Shown: positions 34,783-42,985, counted from the first letter of the stretch. The stretch is DNA of 64,000 nt from JAWSVE01 sp033852115 (GCA_033852115.1 JAWSVE010000010.1:62001-126000), one strand, 5' to 3'. Numbers and translations are program-made. Notes: generated from the letters alone by a model not told the origin.

Positions 34783-37677
34783 ATGAAAAGAATGTTAATT
34801 AATGCCACCCAGCCAGAAGAGCTACGTGTAGCGCTCGTCGATGGACAGTGGTTATATGATCTCGATATTGAAAATCGCACCAGAGAACAGAAAAAGGCCA
34901 ACATTTACCTCGGTAAAATCACACGAATCGAACCTAGTTTAGAGGCCGCGTTTGTCGATTACGGCGCAGAGCGCCACGGTTTCCTTCCGCTAAAAGAAAT
35001 TTCACGCGAATATTTTATAAAACAACCTAAGGATATCGAAGGTCGCATCAAGATAAAGGATGTCGTAAAGGAAGGCCTTGAAGTCATCGTCCAAGTTGAT
35101 AAAGAAGAGCGCGGGAATAAAGGTGCTGCACTGACAACCTTTATAAGCTTAGCTGGTCGTTACCTAGTATTAATGCCAAACAATCCACGTGCGGGAGGCA
35201 TTTCACGACGCATCGAGGGTGAAGATAGATCCTCTCTCAAAGAAGCCTTGAGTAGTGTAGATATCCCTTCTGGGATGGGTGCGATAATCCGTACAGCGGG
35301 TGTAGGGCGTTCCTCTGAAGAGTTACAGTATGACCTCAATTGGCTAATTCGCCTCTGGGACGAAATTAAGAAAGAAGCAACTGATAGTAAAGCGCCGCAC
35401 TTTCTGTTCCAAGAAAGCAATGTCATTATTCGAGCGATTAGAGATTACCTTCGCGAGGATATCGGCGAAGTAATCGTCGATCAGCCAGATGCTCACAATC
35501 TCGCGTCGGCATTCATCCAGCAGGTAATGCCTGATTTCAAAAGCCGCATCAAAATTTATGACGACGACGTCCCTCTTTTCAACCGCTATCAAATAGAAAG
35601 TCAAATTGAGACAGCCTTTGAGCGCGAAGTAAAACTGCCATCAGGTGGTTCTATTGTCATAGATGTTACAGAGGCCTTAATCTCGATAGACATCAACTCT
35701 TCGCGCGCGACAAAAGGTGGGAGTATCGAAGACACCGCCTTACAAACCAACCTTGAAGCAGCAGATGAGATCGCTCGTCAGCTACGCTTGCGAGATATGG
35801 GCGGTTTGGTAGTTATTGACTTTATTGATATGCAGTCCAGCCGCAACCAGCGAGAAGTCGAAAATCGCATGCGGAACGCATTAGACATGGACCGTGCGCG
35901 CGTCCAGGTAGGCAAAATCTCTCGCTTCGGCTTGCTTGAGATGTCACGCCAACGCTTGCGCCCTTCGCTCGGTGAAACCACCTCAAAAGTCTGTCCACGT
36001 TGTAGCGGACAAGGCACAATTCGCTCGACGAAATCGCTAGCACTTTCGATTTTGCGTTTAGTTGAGGAAGAAGCACAAAAAGAGCGTAGTGCGGAAATTC
36101 GGGCCATTGCCCCCGTCCCCGTTGCGACCTACCTGTTAAATGAAAAGCGAAAAACGATATCGAGCATCGAAAACCGTAACAATATTCGCGTGGTAATCGT
36201 TCCCAACAGTGAAATGGTTACACCTCACTTTGAAGTGCTCCGTTTACGCGACGATGCCACCGACACCCTAGAGACGAGCTATAAAATTTCTAGCACTGCC
36301 GATGCTGCCGAGGAAAAAGCAAGCGAAACAGCACCCACCGCCCCGGCGAAGGTGGCGCGACCAGCGATCCAGCAGGTAGCTCCCGAGCAACCCGCGCCTA
36401 AACCTGTAAAACCCGCAAAACCAAGCCTGTTATCGCGACTATTCAAAGCACTCGGAGAATTATTTAGCGATTCAGACAGCAAAGACTCAAAGAAGAAAAA
36501 GCCACAACAAAGGCGCTCAGGTAACCGCCAAAATAACCGTAACCAGCGCAACCGCAGCGGCAACAGAAACCGTCGCCAGAACAACGATAGTCGCGAAAAC
36601 GGCAATCGTAGCAACAATCGCAATAATCGAAGTGGTAATCGCGATGATAACCGTCGGGACGACAACCGCCGCGATAATCGCAACCGTGGACAAAATCAGC
36701 GCGATGAGCAACAGCGCACACAGGCGGTTAATGAAAAGTCAGCCGGGTCGCAGAACGATTCGACTGAAAGCGCCAACAATCCACCAAAGCGACCCGCAAA
36801 CAAACGTGGCCGCCCGCAACAACGTCGCAAAGGTCGCCGTGAAGACTTAGTTCAATCGGCGGAGGCCAACACCAACGAATCCAGCTCTGCGGAAAATAAG
36901 CCGGCGAAAGCGCCCGCCCAGGAAACAGCAACAGCGCCCGCGCAGACTCCACGTAGCGATAGCCCAGCGCCATTAGCAGCCGACGCTAAAGTGGCCTCAG
37001 AGGGAACGCAAGCAAAAGCTACTGATATGTCTGAAGCTACAAAACCCAGTCAGCCAGTGGCCACAAAGCCGGCAGAAGGGGCACAGCCTTCACCAGCATC
37101 GGAAGCTAACGCTTCTACCAAACCAGAGGTCCAAACTGAAGCGACCAGCGTGTCGTCAGGCACAACTGATAATGACATAGCTAAACTGAGTGCTGAACCA
37201 GCTGTTGCAGCTAAGCCAAGCGGAGATATCACAGCAGAACCGTCTACTGAAGAGAGCGTCCAACCAACTCCCGCTGTCGCGGAAGACGAAGAGGTTAGCA
37301 TAGCGCCAGCTACCGAGGCTGCCAGCGATTCAGAAGCGGCCGATAAAGCGTCATCCTCGGCAGAAACTCCCCTGCAAAGCGATGAGGCCGCTATTGCCGC
37401 GGCGAGCACTGAATCTTCAGAAGATTCCGAAGCAACCCCAACAGCGCAGGACAATTCGAGTCAGACTCTCGAACCTCAACGAGCAGCGAATGACCCGCGA
37501 CTCAACCCGAAGCCGGTTACAATGGTGAAAATTACAACCCATAACGTGACCATCCCTGCGAGCCGAGCATTAGACACTTCGCTTGAATCGCCGGTACCGC
37601 ATAATCCACGCCCCATAGCACGTCCGGCCAATGATCCAAGAAATCAAAAGCAAGGGCTTACTGAACAGGAAGGTTAA
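34783..37677 (+). CDS. rne: Ribonuclease E
   Basis: This is the main mRNA-decay endonuclease and degradosome scaffold, 964 residues. The N-terminal half has the S1 domain (KANIYLGKITRIEPSLEAAFVDYG), the DNase I-like catalytic region (SIDINSSRATKG, VVIDFID) and the zinc link CPRC at Cys404-Cys407. After about residue 550 follow a membrane-helix-like segment (SLLSRLFKALGELF), a long Arg/Asn-rich RNA-binding stretch and an Ala/Glu/Ser-rich acidic stretch. The C-terminal end has two NDPR motifs (near 905 and 952), a feature I recall from Pseudomonas RNase E. Weak hairpin 37688-37710 follows. Confidence 0.95.
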   Translation: MKRMLINATQPEELRVALVDGQWLYDLDIENRTREQKKANIYLGKITRIEPSLEAAFVDYGAERHGFLPLKEISREYFIKQPKDIEGRIKIKDVVKEGLEVIVQVDKEERGNKGAALTTFISLAGRYLVLMPNNPRAGGISRRIEGEDRSSLKEALSSVDIPSGMGAIIRTAGVGRSSEELQYDLNWLIRLWDEIKKEATDSKAPHFLFQESNVIIRAIRDYLREDIGEVIVDQPDAHNLASAFIQQVMPDFKSRIKIYDDDVPLFNRYQIESQIETAFEREVKLPSGGSIVIDVTEALISIDINSSRATKGGSIEDTALQTNLEAADEIARQLRLRDMGGLVVIDFIDMQSSRNQREVENRMRNALDMDRARVQVGKISRFGLLEMSRQRLRPSLGETTSKVCPRCSGQGTIRSTKSLALSILRLVEEEAQKERSAEIRAIAPVPVATYLLNEKRKTISSIENRNNIRVVIVPNSEMVTPHFEVLRLRDDATDTLETSYKISSTADAAEEKASETAPTAPAKVARPAIQQVAPEQPAPKPVKPAKPSLLSRLFKALGELFSDSDSKDSKKKKPQQRRSGNRQNNRNQRNRSGNRNRRQNNDSRENGNRSNNRNNRSGNRDDNRRDDNRRDNRNRGQNQRDEQQRTQAVNEKSAGSQNDSTESANNPPKRPANKRGRPQQRRKGRREDLVQSAEANTNESSSAENKPAKAPAQETATAPAQTPRSDSPAPLAADAKVASEGTQAKATDMSEATKPSQPVATKPAEGAQPSPASEANASTKPEVQTEATSVSSGTTDNDIAKLSAEPAVAAKPSGDITAEPSTEESVQPTPAVAEDEEVSIAPATEAASDSEAADKASSSAETPLQSDEAAIAAASTESSEDSEATPTAQDNSSQTLEPQRAANDPRLNPKPVTMVKITTHNVTIPASRALDTSLESPVPHNPRPIARPANDPRNQKQGLTEQEG

Positions 37678-37776
37678 TGCAATTAAAATAAGGCGTTATA
37701 AAAGCCTTATAAATCATCAATTTGGTGCTGATATAGACAGTTTTTCTCGCTCGCCGGAAACTTAGCATTTTCGGAC

Positions 37777-37804
37777 TTGCGAGCGAAAAGGATAACTGTA
37801 TAAT
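37777..37804 (+). promoter_or_regulatory. Promoter of tRNA-Ser
   Basis: TTGCGA (37777-37782) and a perfect TATAAT (37799-37804) are separated by 16 bases, followed by the GC-rich discriminator CTGCGCC. RNA would start about 7 bases before the tRNA. The GC-rich discriminator is typical of stable RNA genes under stringent control. Confidence 0.8.
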
Positions 37805-37817
37805 CTGCGCCTCTTCC

Positions 37818-37905
37818 GGTGGGGTGGCTGAGTGGTCGAAAGCGGCGGTCTTGAAAACCGTTGAGTGTAACAGCTCCCAGGGTTCGAATCCCTGCCCCAC
37901 CGCCA
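37818..37905 (+). tRNA. serT: tRNA-Ser (anticodon UGA)
   Basis: This is an 88-base tRNA with a 7-bp acceptor stem GGTGGGG / CCCCACC, discriminator G and encoded CCA at 37903-37905. The anticodon loop CTTGAAAA gives anticodon TGA, reading UCA and other UCN codons. The long variable arm and GGTTCGAATCC T-arm confirm a class II serine tRNA. In E. coli this tRNA carries a cmo5U-type wobble base, made by CmoA, CmoB and CmoM, all encoded in this window. Confidence 0.96.
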
Positions 37906-37910
37906 TATTC

Positions 37911-37937
37911 AAAACCCGGCACCTGCCGGGTTTTTTT
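37911..37937 (+). terminator. Terminator of tRNA-Ser
   Basis: An 11-bp stem AAAACCCGGCA / TGCCGGGTTTT with a 2-base gap ends in seven T. It lies five bases after the CCA end of the tRNA. Confidence 0.93.
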
Positions 37938-38533
37938 ATGGCAGTTTGAGGCGTGAAGACCGCCCTTCGTTTCCACACGCTCGTGGCAGACAAAACGCCC
38001 TGTTTGTTATGCCTGGTAAATACCACAACGCGCCTAGCAATTTGCTCTGAGGGCATCGCAACGAGCAGGTCAGCACGAACACTACAGGGGCTAAACGGCA
38101 GCAACCTGTTTAGGTTAATCTCTACCACGATAGAACACATTAGAACGCCGCTTCTGAAGCGCTTGTCTGCGCAGTGTCTATTTCGAAAAAACATCCTTCA
38201 GAGATAGCAATAGCGATTAGACGCTAATCATCACACATAATTGTTCCAATATTTCGCCCTCACCTTGGTGCAACTATGAAAGCGATAGTACCCCCTACTT
38301 TTATCCGGTTTTAATGCCGATTTGCCACCTTTTATCAATATCCCACTATCAACAGCTAAAATTAGAACCATTATTTCTACGTACTTCTTGAAACCAAACA
38401 GGTCCGCCACAATCTAACCTGCAGTGAGTCCGAAATTTCCAACTAATTGTTTGAAATTAAAGGCGAACTTTGTATCATGCTAGAAAATTGACTACGATTT
38501 CAGAATCCATCTGAATCTCAAACGGAGACTTAC
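37938..38533. other. 596-bp region between tRNA-Ser and yccA
   Basis: No supported gene is present. Frames on both strands near 37953-38207 and 37658-38194 overlap the tRNA or its terminator and have no family resemblance. No integrase gene or repeat of the tRNA 3' end is visible, so I see no sign of an integrated element. The last 100 bases hold a likely yccA promoter. Confidence 0.5.
38451..38478 (+). promoter_or_regulatory. Likely yccA promoter
   Basis: TTGAAA (38451-38456) and TATCAT (38473-38478) are separated by 16 bases, 56 bases before the yccA ATG. The leader ends with GGAG at 38523-38526 as ribosome binding site. Confidence 0.5.
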
Positions 38534-39196
38534 ATGCAAGAACTCTACACTCAAACGGCAAGCACAGAAGCAAGCTCGCTTGAAATCAGTAAAGTACTGC
38601 GCAATACCTATACCCTGCTAGCACTATGCTTTGCATTTAGTGCGGTTACAGCGACCATCGGCAGTATTGTCGGTATGCCTCATATGGGTCTTCTTTCATT
38701 AATCCCCTACTTCGCACTGTTATTTGCCGTTGAGAAAACCAAAAACAGTGGCTGGGGATTAGTATGGGTATTTGCATTAACCGGCTGGCTTGGCCTAACC
38801 ATCGCTCCACTCTTGAGCTTTGTTGTTGCTACAGCAGGTATTGAGCCTATTTTGATGGCGCTTGGCGGGACTGCATTAATCTTCTTCGGTTTATCTGGTT
38901 ATGTACTGGTTAGCCGCAAAGATTTAACCTTCATGGGTGGTTTTTTAGTCGTTGGTATTCTGGTTGCGTTTATCGCCGGGATTGCCAATGTGTTCTTCAA
39001 TATTCAAGGTCTTCACCTTGCAGTGAGCTGCATGTTCTTGTTGCTCTCTTCCGGCATAATTGCGTGGTATACCAGTGTCATTATCCATGGCGGTGAAACC
39101 AACTATATCAGCGCAACAGTCATGTTATTTGTTGCCATCTATAACGTGTTCGTTAGTTTGCTACAGTTGATTTTAGCGTTTTCCGGTGACGATTAA
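38534..39196 (+). CDS. yccA: YccA, Bax inhibitor-1 family membrane protein
   Basis: This 220-residue inner-membrane protein has seven hydrophobic helices. YccA in E. coli is a substrate and inhibitor of the FtsH protease and can protect the Sec translocon. Typical segments are LRNTYTLLALCFAFSAVTATIG near the start, GGTALIFFGLSGYVLVSRKDLTFMGGFL in the middle and GGETNYISATVMLFVAIYNVFVSLLQLI at the end. It is followed by a strong terminator and then tusDCB, as in Pseudomonas and E. coli. Confidence 0.92.
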   Translation: MQELYTQTASTEASSLEISKVLRNTYTLLALCFAFSAVTATIGSIVGMPHMGLLSLIPYFALLFAVEKTKNSGWGLVWVFALTGWLGLTIAPLLSFVVATAGIEPILMALGGTALIFFGLSGYVLVSRKDLTFMGGFLVVGILVAFIAGIANVFFNIQGLHLAVSCMFLLLSSGIIAWYTSVIIHGGETNYISATVMLFVAIYNVFVSLLQLILAFSGDD

Positions 39197-39218
39197 GCGA
39201 CGGTTGCATCGTGACACA

Positions 39219-39247
39219 CAAAAGCCCTGCTATATGCAGGGCTTTTT
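39219..39247 (+). terminator. Terminator of yccA
   Basis: A 10-bp stem AAAGCCCTGC / GCAGGGCTTT with loop TATAT is followed by more T. It lies 24 bases past the yccA stop and separates it from tusD. Confidence 0.92.
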
Positions 39248-39339
39248 GTTGGGCGGCACTATATCTTCATCTTCGCTATTCATTACTGCCCATGAAAAGT
39301 TAAGCGCAATTCAAGAAAAATGTCGGCTACAGGTTATCA

Positions 39340-39693
39340 ATGATCTACGCGATTAATATTTTTTGTGAGCCAACAACACCAGCCTCATCAATCGCAGCGC
39401 GGTTTACAAAGCAAGTGATTTCAGAAGGCCATGGTGTTTATCGGTTATTCTTTTACGGGGACGGCGTGTCAAATCTATTACAACGAGAAAATCCACTCGC
39501 TAGCATATGGTCTGAGTTAATAACTCAACACAACATTGATGCTGTAGCTTGCGTCTCATCGCTTAACGCAAGACACCCAGGTGCCGATAGCGCGCAACCA
39601 GAGACGCTCATCCCCAATATTTCGGTATCAGGCCTTGGTCAGTACATCGACAGCCTTCTTCAAGCCGATCGTGTAATCAATTTCGGCGGATAA
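39340..39693 (+). CDS. tusD: TusD, sulfur relay protein for tRNA 2-thiouridine
   Basis: TusD is the sulfur-accepting subunit of the TusBCD complex that passes persulfide sulfur toward MnmA for 2-thiolation of tRNA wobble uridine. The 117-residue DsrE-fold protein begins MIYAINIFCEPTTPASSIAARFTKQVISEGH and keeps the active cysteine (Cys71) in AVACVSSLNARHPG. It ends RVINFGG. The gene is followed 4 bases later by tusC. Confidence 0.9.
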   Translation: MIYAINIFCEPTTPASSIAARFTKQVISEGHGVYRLFFYGDGVSNLLQRENPLASIWSELITQHNIDAVACVSSLNARHPGADSAQPETLIPNISVSGLGQYIDSLLQADRVINFGG

Positions 39694-39697
39694 TACA

Positions 39698-40018
39698 ATG
39701 CAGCAATTCGCTATACTTATCCGCCAATCAGACAACGCCAACAAAGCATTAGAGTCTCTCGATGTATTAATCACAGCCTGTTTATTTGACTGCTCGGTTA
39801 AGGTCATTTTTTTTAAAGAATCTCTTAGTTTACTAAACACCGCCCCATACAAAGAAAAAATTTCGCAACTTCAAGATTTGGGTGACACATCATTTTTTAG
39901 CGTCGGCGATAAGATTCCCCACGTAGCACCCACGAACGAATTTCTGCAAATCTCAAATATATCTGACAGTTCTTTTCAATCGATCATACAAGCTGCCGAT
40001 AGGGTTATTTCGCTGTAA
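39698..40018 (+). CDS. tusC: TusC, sulfur relay protein
   Basis: This 106-residue DsrF-like subunit of TusBCD opens QQFAILIRQSDNANKALESLDVLITACLFDCSVKVIFF, the family start, and ends AADRVISL. It is a little shorter than the E. coli protein. Its stop overlaps the tusB start by one base (TAATG), so translation is coupled. It has no known catalytic cysteine role; the subunit is structural in the complex. Confidence 0.88.
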   Translation: MQQFAILIRQSDNANKALESLDVLITACLFDCSVKVIFFKESLSLLNTAPYKEKISQLQDLGDTSFFSVGDKIPHVAPTNEFLQISNISDSSFQSIIQAADRVISL

Positions 40019-40305
40019 TGTTACATATTCTTAATTTAAACAAACATTCTCTACGCAATGTCAAGGATTGTAGAGCTGCCTTAACTCCCGGAGATGAGGT
40101 AGTAATACTCGATTCTGCTGAAATCGGCTGCAATCAACACGTCATAGATACGATTGCAAAGGTGGAAGGTAATAAGATCTATTGGCTAAAAAGCGATGGA
40201 GAACATAACCGCTTCAATACTTTAGAGTGGGAAATGACCGCCATAGACATGAAAACCTTTGTAAAGCTAACAGAGAGTCACACAAAAAGTGTCAGCTGGT
40301 TTTAA
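40018..40305 (+). CDS. tusB: TusB, sulfur relay protein (DsrH-like)
   Basis: This 95-residue smallest subunit of TusBCD reads MLHILNLNKHSLRNVKDCRAALTPGDEVVILDSAEIG and ends in KSVSWF, close to the usual C-terminal SW of DsrH/TusB. It closes the tusDCB operon. tusE (dsrC-like), which normally comes next and takes the sulfur from TusD, is not present; a DUF1285 gene lies convergently instead. Confidence 0.88.
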   Translation: MLHILNLNKHSLRNVKDCRAALTPGDEVVILDSAEIGCNQHVIDTIAKVEGNKIYWLKSDGEHNRFNTLEWEMTAIDMKTFVKLTESHTKSVSWF

Positions 40306-40312
40306 TATGAGC

Positions 40313-40891
40313 TCATGGAATCAAAGAATAAATTTCACCAGCACTAAACACGTTGGCACTCTCATTTTCGCCTTCTGATAAAGCCTGCTCAACGAGTTCA
40401 TAGTAAACGTTGCGATTAATTAATGCGGGGATGTTTCGACGTACAGTGGCATAGGGTGCAAGGTCAGGTTCGGCAGAGGCACGTTGGCTATTTCTTTCTT
40501 CTACCCATAGCGGGTGCTCTTTATCAACGATGAATTGATCGTCCATATTTGTCGTTAACATTATGATTGGCTGAGATTGCGCCGAACCATTAACCGTCGC
40601 ATGAGAAAACTCACATTTCGTCACGACTAATGGGGCATCTTCAACCTGGATTCGCCACTTTTCAACAGGCGTTACAAGAAAATAGTCATCCCCTTCCCGC
40701 TTTAAGATCCCTGCAAACAATTTTTTTAGCGCATAACGGCCAATCGGATCGCCTTGGTAAAACCACTCTCCACTGCGATCAATTCGCATATCTAAATCCC
40801 CGCTCAGCTCAGGGTTCCAGCTGTCTACCGGTGGTAATCGCGTCTCGTATTGAGCTTGGAGTTGCTCAACCGACTTCAAAAAATCAGACAT
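40313..40891 (-). CDS. DUF1285 family protein
   Basis: This 192-residue cytoplasmic protein of unknown function has the family segments GDLDMRIDRSGEWFYQGDPIGRYALKKLFAGILKREGDDYFLVTPVEKWRIQVEDAPLVV. The strand-rich sequence suggests a beta-sandwich. It lies in a leftward group with a lipoprotein gene and a TetR-type regulator. I recall the same neighbours in Pseudomonas. No reaction can be assigned. Confidence 0.85.
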   Translation of the reverse strand: MSDFLKSVEQLQAQYETRLPPVDSWNPELSGDLDMRIDRSGEWFYQGDPIGRYALKKLFAGILKREGDDYFLVTPVEKWRIQVEDAPLVVTKCEFSHATVNGSAQSQPIIMLTTNMDDQFIVDKEHPLWVEERNSQRASAEPDLAPYATVRRNIPALINRNVYYELVEQALSEGENESANVFSAGEIYSLIP

Positions 40892-40976
40892 AGTAATAAT
40901 CAGGAAAGGCTTAAAGAATGGATGTAACTGTTATCTTATATCGCCAACTTAGTGGTAGCAAAGGAAAGAATGCGCA

Positions 40977-41591
40977 TTACTGCTGAATAGCTACACTATC
41001 AACATAAAGTCGAATTGACTTCTGAACCAAGTCACTTGGACTACTTGCCGCGAAAGACAAGAAAGACGTCCGACTGGTGACTAAACTGGTATCAACAAGC
41101 TGAGCAGACCGCACATCCCAAATGGACACTTTTAGTCCTAATTGATCAAACCCTAAATCGGAGAATTGATCGACCCCATTGTCAAAATCTCCAACACTCG
41201 CAACTTGGTCCTCATCTAGCACCACGTCTAAGTCAAAGAGAAAATCGCAACGTTGTCTCGCCGCGTTTAACATGGCCTCTCGGTGAGAGGAAGCCATTTG
41301 CGGACCGTCTACCGATCGATATAAATAACCAAGCTCCTGCGCAAGTACTTGGCTTGCTTCTGCGCGTAAATCTGCCGGTGTTAATGTAAATGGACGACTG
41401 ACACAGACGCGATTGAATCGTGGAATAGTATGTCTGCGGAGGCTGGTTACGTTGTGGTGAGACTTCAATTCTAAGCGCTTCAACCACTCATCGGTTGAGC
41501 TGTTCATATAATGATAGGAGCAAGCTCCTAACGGCAAGAGCAAAAACAGAATAAACGGAGTTTTGAAAATAGCGGAAAGAAATCGATTCAT
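40977..41591 (-). CDS. Outer-membrane-type lipoprotein, DUF4823-like
   Basis: This 204-residue protein has a signal peptide ending in the lipobox LPLGAC (Cys24), so it is a lipoprotein; Ser follows the cysteine, which favours the outer membrane. The mature part contains RVCVSRPFTLTPADLRAEASQVLAQELG and ISVWDVRSAQLVDTSLVTSRTSF. It may belong to DUF4823, but I am not certain. The ribosome binding site GGAGGTGA is extremely strong but lies inside a 14-bp hairpin (41594-41632), so translation is probably regulated. It is downstream of the tetR-type gene. Confidence 0.75.
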   Translation of the reverse strand: MNRFLSAIFKTPFILFLLLPLGACSYHYMNSSTDEWLKRLELKSHHNVTSLRRHTIPRFNRVCVSRPFTLTPADLRAEASQVLAQELGYLYRSVDGPQMASSHREAMLNAARQRCDFLFDLDVVLDEDQVASVGDFDNGVDQFSDLGFDQLGLKVSIWDVRSAQLVDTSLVTSRTSFLSFAASSPSDLVQKSIRLYVDSVAIQQ

Positions 41592-41593
41592 TG

Positions 41594-41632
41594 TTTCACC
41601 TCCTCTTGTATATCGGCCAAGAGGAGGTGAAA
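41594..41632 (-). promoter_or_regulatory. Hairpin hiding the lipoprotein ribosome binding site
   Basis: Fourteen bases TTTCACCTCCTCTT (41594-41607) pair perfectly with 41619-41632 around an 11-base loop. On the minus strand the second arm is AAGAGGAGGTGAAA and ends 2 bases before the lipoprotein ATG. The anti-SD-complementary GGAGGTGA is therefore fully base-paired. No U-run follows, so this is not a normal terminator. Confidence 0.8.
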
Positions 41633-41653
41633 TTGAGTAAAACTTTACTTGTT

Positions 41654-42280
41654 CTATGAGCGCCGCTTGTCACCCATGTGGACACCGACCTCCATGATAA
41701 ACCGCATGAGATCACCACCGCTTTCATCGATTTTGGAGAACGTTTTCGAATGAAACAACTCAACAGCTCCCTGGGTCAAGGCCCAGTAGGTATAGTAATA
41801 GAAGTGTGGTGGTACATCTTCCATGTAGCCTTCTTGAATGCGCCTGGTAAAGAGGTCGTTCATCGACTCCATGATGTCATTCCGCATCTTGTGGAGTTCC
41901 TCAATCATCTCAGGCGCTTGCTTTAGAGCGATGACTTTCTCCTCCAAACGTTGGAAGAGACGATCTTTGGTAGGGTCTGACATCCGAGATTCAAAGTACG
42001 CCCTAGCCGGTGCCGCATAGTTCCCCGCTTCTGCCTCCCGTATCGCATCGCGCAAACGATCAGCCAACTGGCTTTCATAATCCAACAAGAGGCGCATGTA
42101 GATCTCGACCTTTGATGTGAAATGCTTGTAGATCGTGCCTTTGCCAATATCGACATGATTTGCAATTTGTTCGACAGTCACGGTTTCTTCACCGTGTGTA
42201 ATAAGAAGCTCAAGTGCCGCGTCGAGAATTCGTTGCTCACGCTGCCTAAATTTTTCGATCTTACGTTGAGTTTTTTCCAT
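41654..42280 (-). CDS. TetR-family transcriptional regulator
   Basis: This TetR-type repressor has 208 residues when started at ATG 42280 (MEKTQRKIEKFRQREQRILDAALELL), which is preceded by GAGG. A start at 42349 would add 23 residues without resemblance to the family. The helix-turn-helix is VTVEQIANHVDIGKGTIYKHFTSKVEIYMRLL. The C-terminal domain with FYYYTYWALTQGAVELFHS probably binds a hydrophobic ligand. Targets may be itself and the lipoprotein-DUF1285 genes downstream. Two 12-bp direct repeats upstream (42359, 42479) could be operators. Confidence 0.85.
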   Translation of the reverse strand: MEKTQRKIEKFRQREQRILDAALELLITHGEETVTVEQIANHVDIGKGTIYKHFTSKVEIYMRLLLDYESQLADRLRDAIREAEAGNYAAPARAYFESRMSDPTKDRLFQRLEEKVIALKQAPEMIEELHKMRNDIMESMNDLFTRRIQEGYMEDVPPHFYYYTYWALTQGAVELFHSKTFSKIDESGGDLMRFIMEVGVHMGDKRRS

Positions 42281-42358
42281 ACCAAACCTCGTGTAACGTG
42301 GAATACGTCTTATTGGGTCTCTCTCTCCTCCTTTTGCCAGAACAGTCACTAGCCATTG

Positions 42359-42490
42359 GCGCTAGCAGACTGAAAGGTAAGGAGAGCAGTATCTACACAC
42401 AAATAACAAAAGGGGTAGAAACGTGACCGCTTTATTAAATTTGGTTACGAATCTAGCACTAGACATCATCAGCCGCAAGCGCTAACAGAC
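42359..42490 (+). repeat. Two direct repeats upstream of the tetR-type gene
   Basis: GCGCTAGCAGAC at 42359-42370 and GCGCTAACAGAC at 42479-42490 differ at one base and are spaced 120 bases, on the same strand. The first is 79 bases before the tetR start. They may be regulator sites. The remaining 42281-42725 region shows no gene. Confidence 0.45.
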
Positions 42491-42725
42491 GTGAGGTTCC
42501 ATATTTTGGAACCAACCTAGAGCCACCAATCGGGTCGTCGTACTTGTTATAATCTTACGTTCTCAAAAATCTCAATTCTCGAACTATGAGCTTTCAATCC
42601 TATGTTGCAGCTCCCTCCAGGTGTTATTGACGCCTAAACGTACCTATTCGTTCTATATATACCCCTGCCTAGGCACTGTTGTACAAAAATATGACAAATA
42701 GTTTTAAAAAAAAGCAACCAGGACC

Positions 42726-42755
42726 TGGACGGATCGCAAATTTGTACGATACTTA
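42726..42755 (+). promoter_or_regulatory. SigmaS-like promoter of the small RNA
   Basis: The stretch TACGATACTTAC holds C-GATACT-TA, close to the sigmaS extended -10 (C-TATACT-TA). TGGACG at 42726-42731 with a 16-base spacer may be a weak -35. RNA would start near 42760. Confidence 0.45.
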
Positions 42756-42759
42756 CAAA

Positions 42760-42903
42760 TAAGTCGGCGGCACACATCCCCCCAAGTGTTAGTGGCGCTG
42801 GCTGGATCATGAAGATGATCCGAACTTTAAGGAATGTATCCTTAATGTTTCACTCCTAATGGTCTTGACCCGATGCTCTCCCCCAGGTCATCGGGTTTTT
42901 TTT
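42760..42903 (+). ncRNA. Probable small RNA, RgsA (P16)-like
   Basis: About 143 bases without a reading frame form three hairpins in a row: GGATCAT-GAAG-ATGATCC at 42804-42821, TTAAGGA with TCCTTAA at 42827-42845, and a terminator at 42868-42903 with an 8-bp stem and eight T. The upstream -10 is sigmaS-like. Its place between a TetR gene and the VWA/J-protein genes matches my recollection of the sigmaS-dependent RNA RgsA in Pseudomonas (PA2957-PA2958 region). The identity is inferred from position and form, not from a sequence match. Confidence 0.55.
42868..42903 (+). terminator. Terminator of the small RNA
   Basis: ACCCGATG (42868-42875) pairs with CATCGGGT (42889-42896) around a C-rich loop (CTCTCCCCCAGGT), followed by T up to 42903. 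The 13-base loop contains CCCCC, free to pair with G-rich targets. Confidence 0.88.
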
Positions 42904-42985
42904 GCCTGCTTGGTCCCTACCTCGACCACACTTAACGTTTTTACCCCGGCCCACTATAATCTCAAGCAAAACGCCAGGGGCCATC

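Noticed and set aside
36279..36721. Long minus-strand frames within rne.
   Set aside because: They are the antisense of the Arg/Asn-rich repeat coding region, which avoids stop codons by composition.
37658..38194. Long minus-strand frames across the tRNA gene (also 37707-37976).
   Set aside because: They are antisense to tRNA-Ser, a well-known source of spurious proteins with FEPWELLHSTVFKTAAFDHSATPP-like peptides; no other support.
37953..38207. 84-codon plus-strand frame after the tRNA.
   Set aside because: No family resemblance and no clear ribosome binding site; composition looks random.
37818..38533. Possible integrated element at the tRNA-Ser 3' end.
   Set aside because: No integrase gene, no repeat of the tRNA 3' end and no foreign-looking genes within reach.
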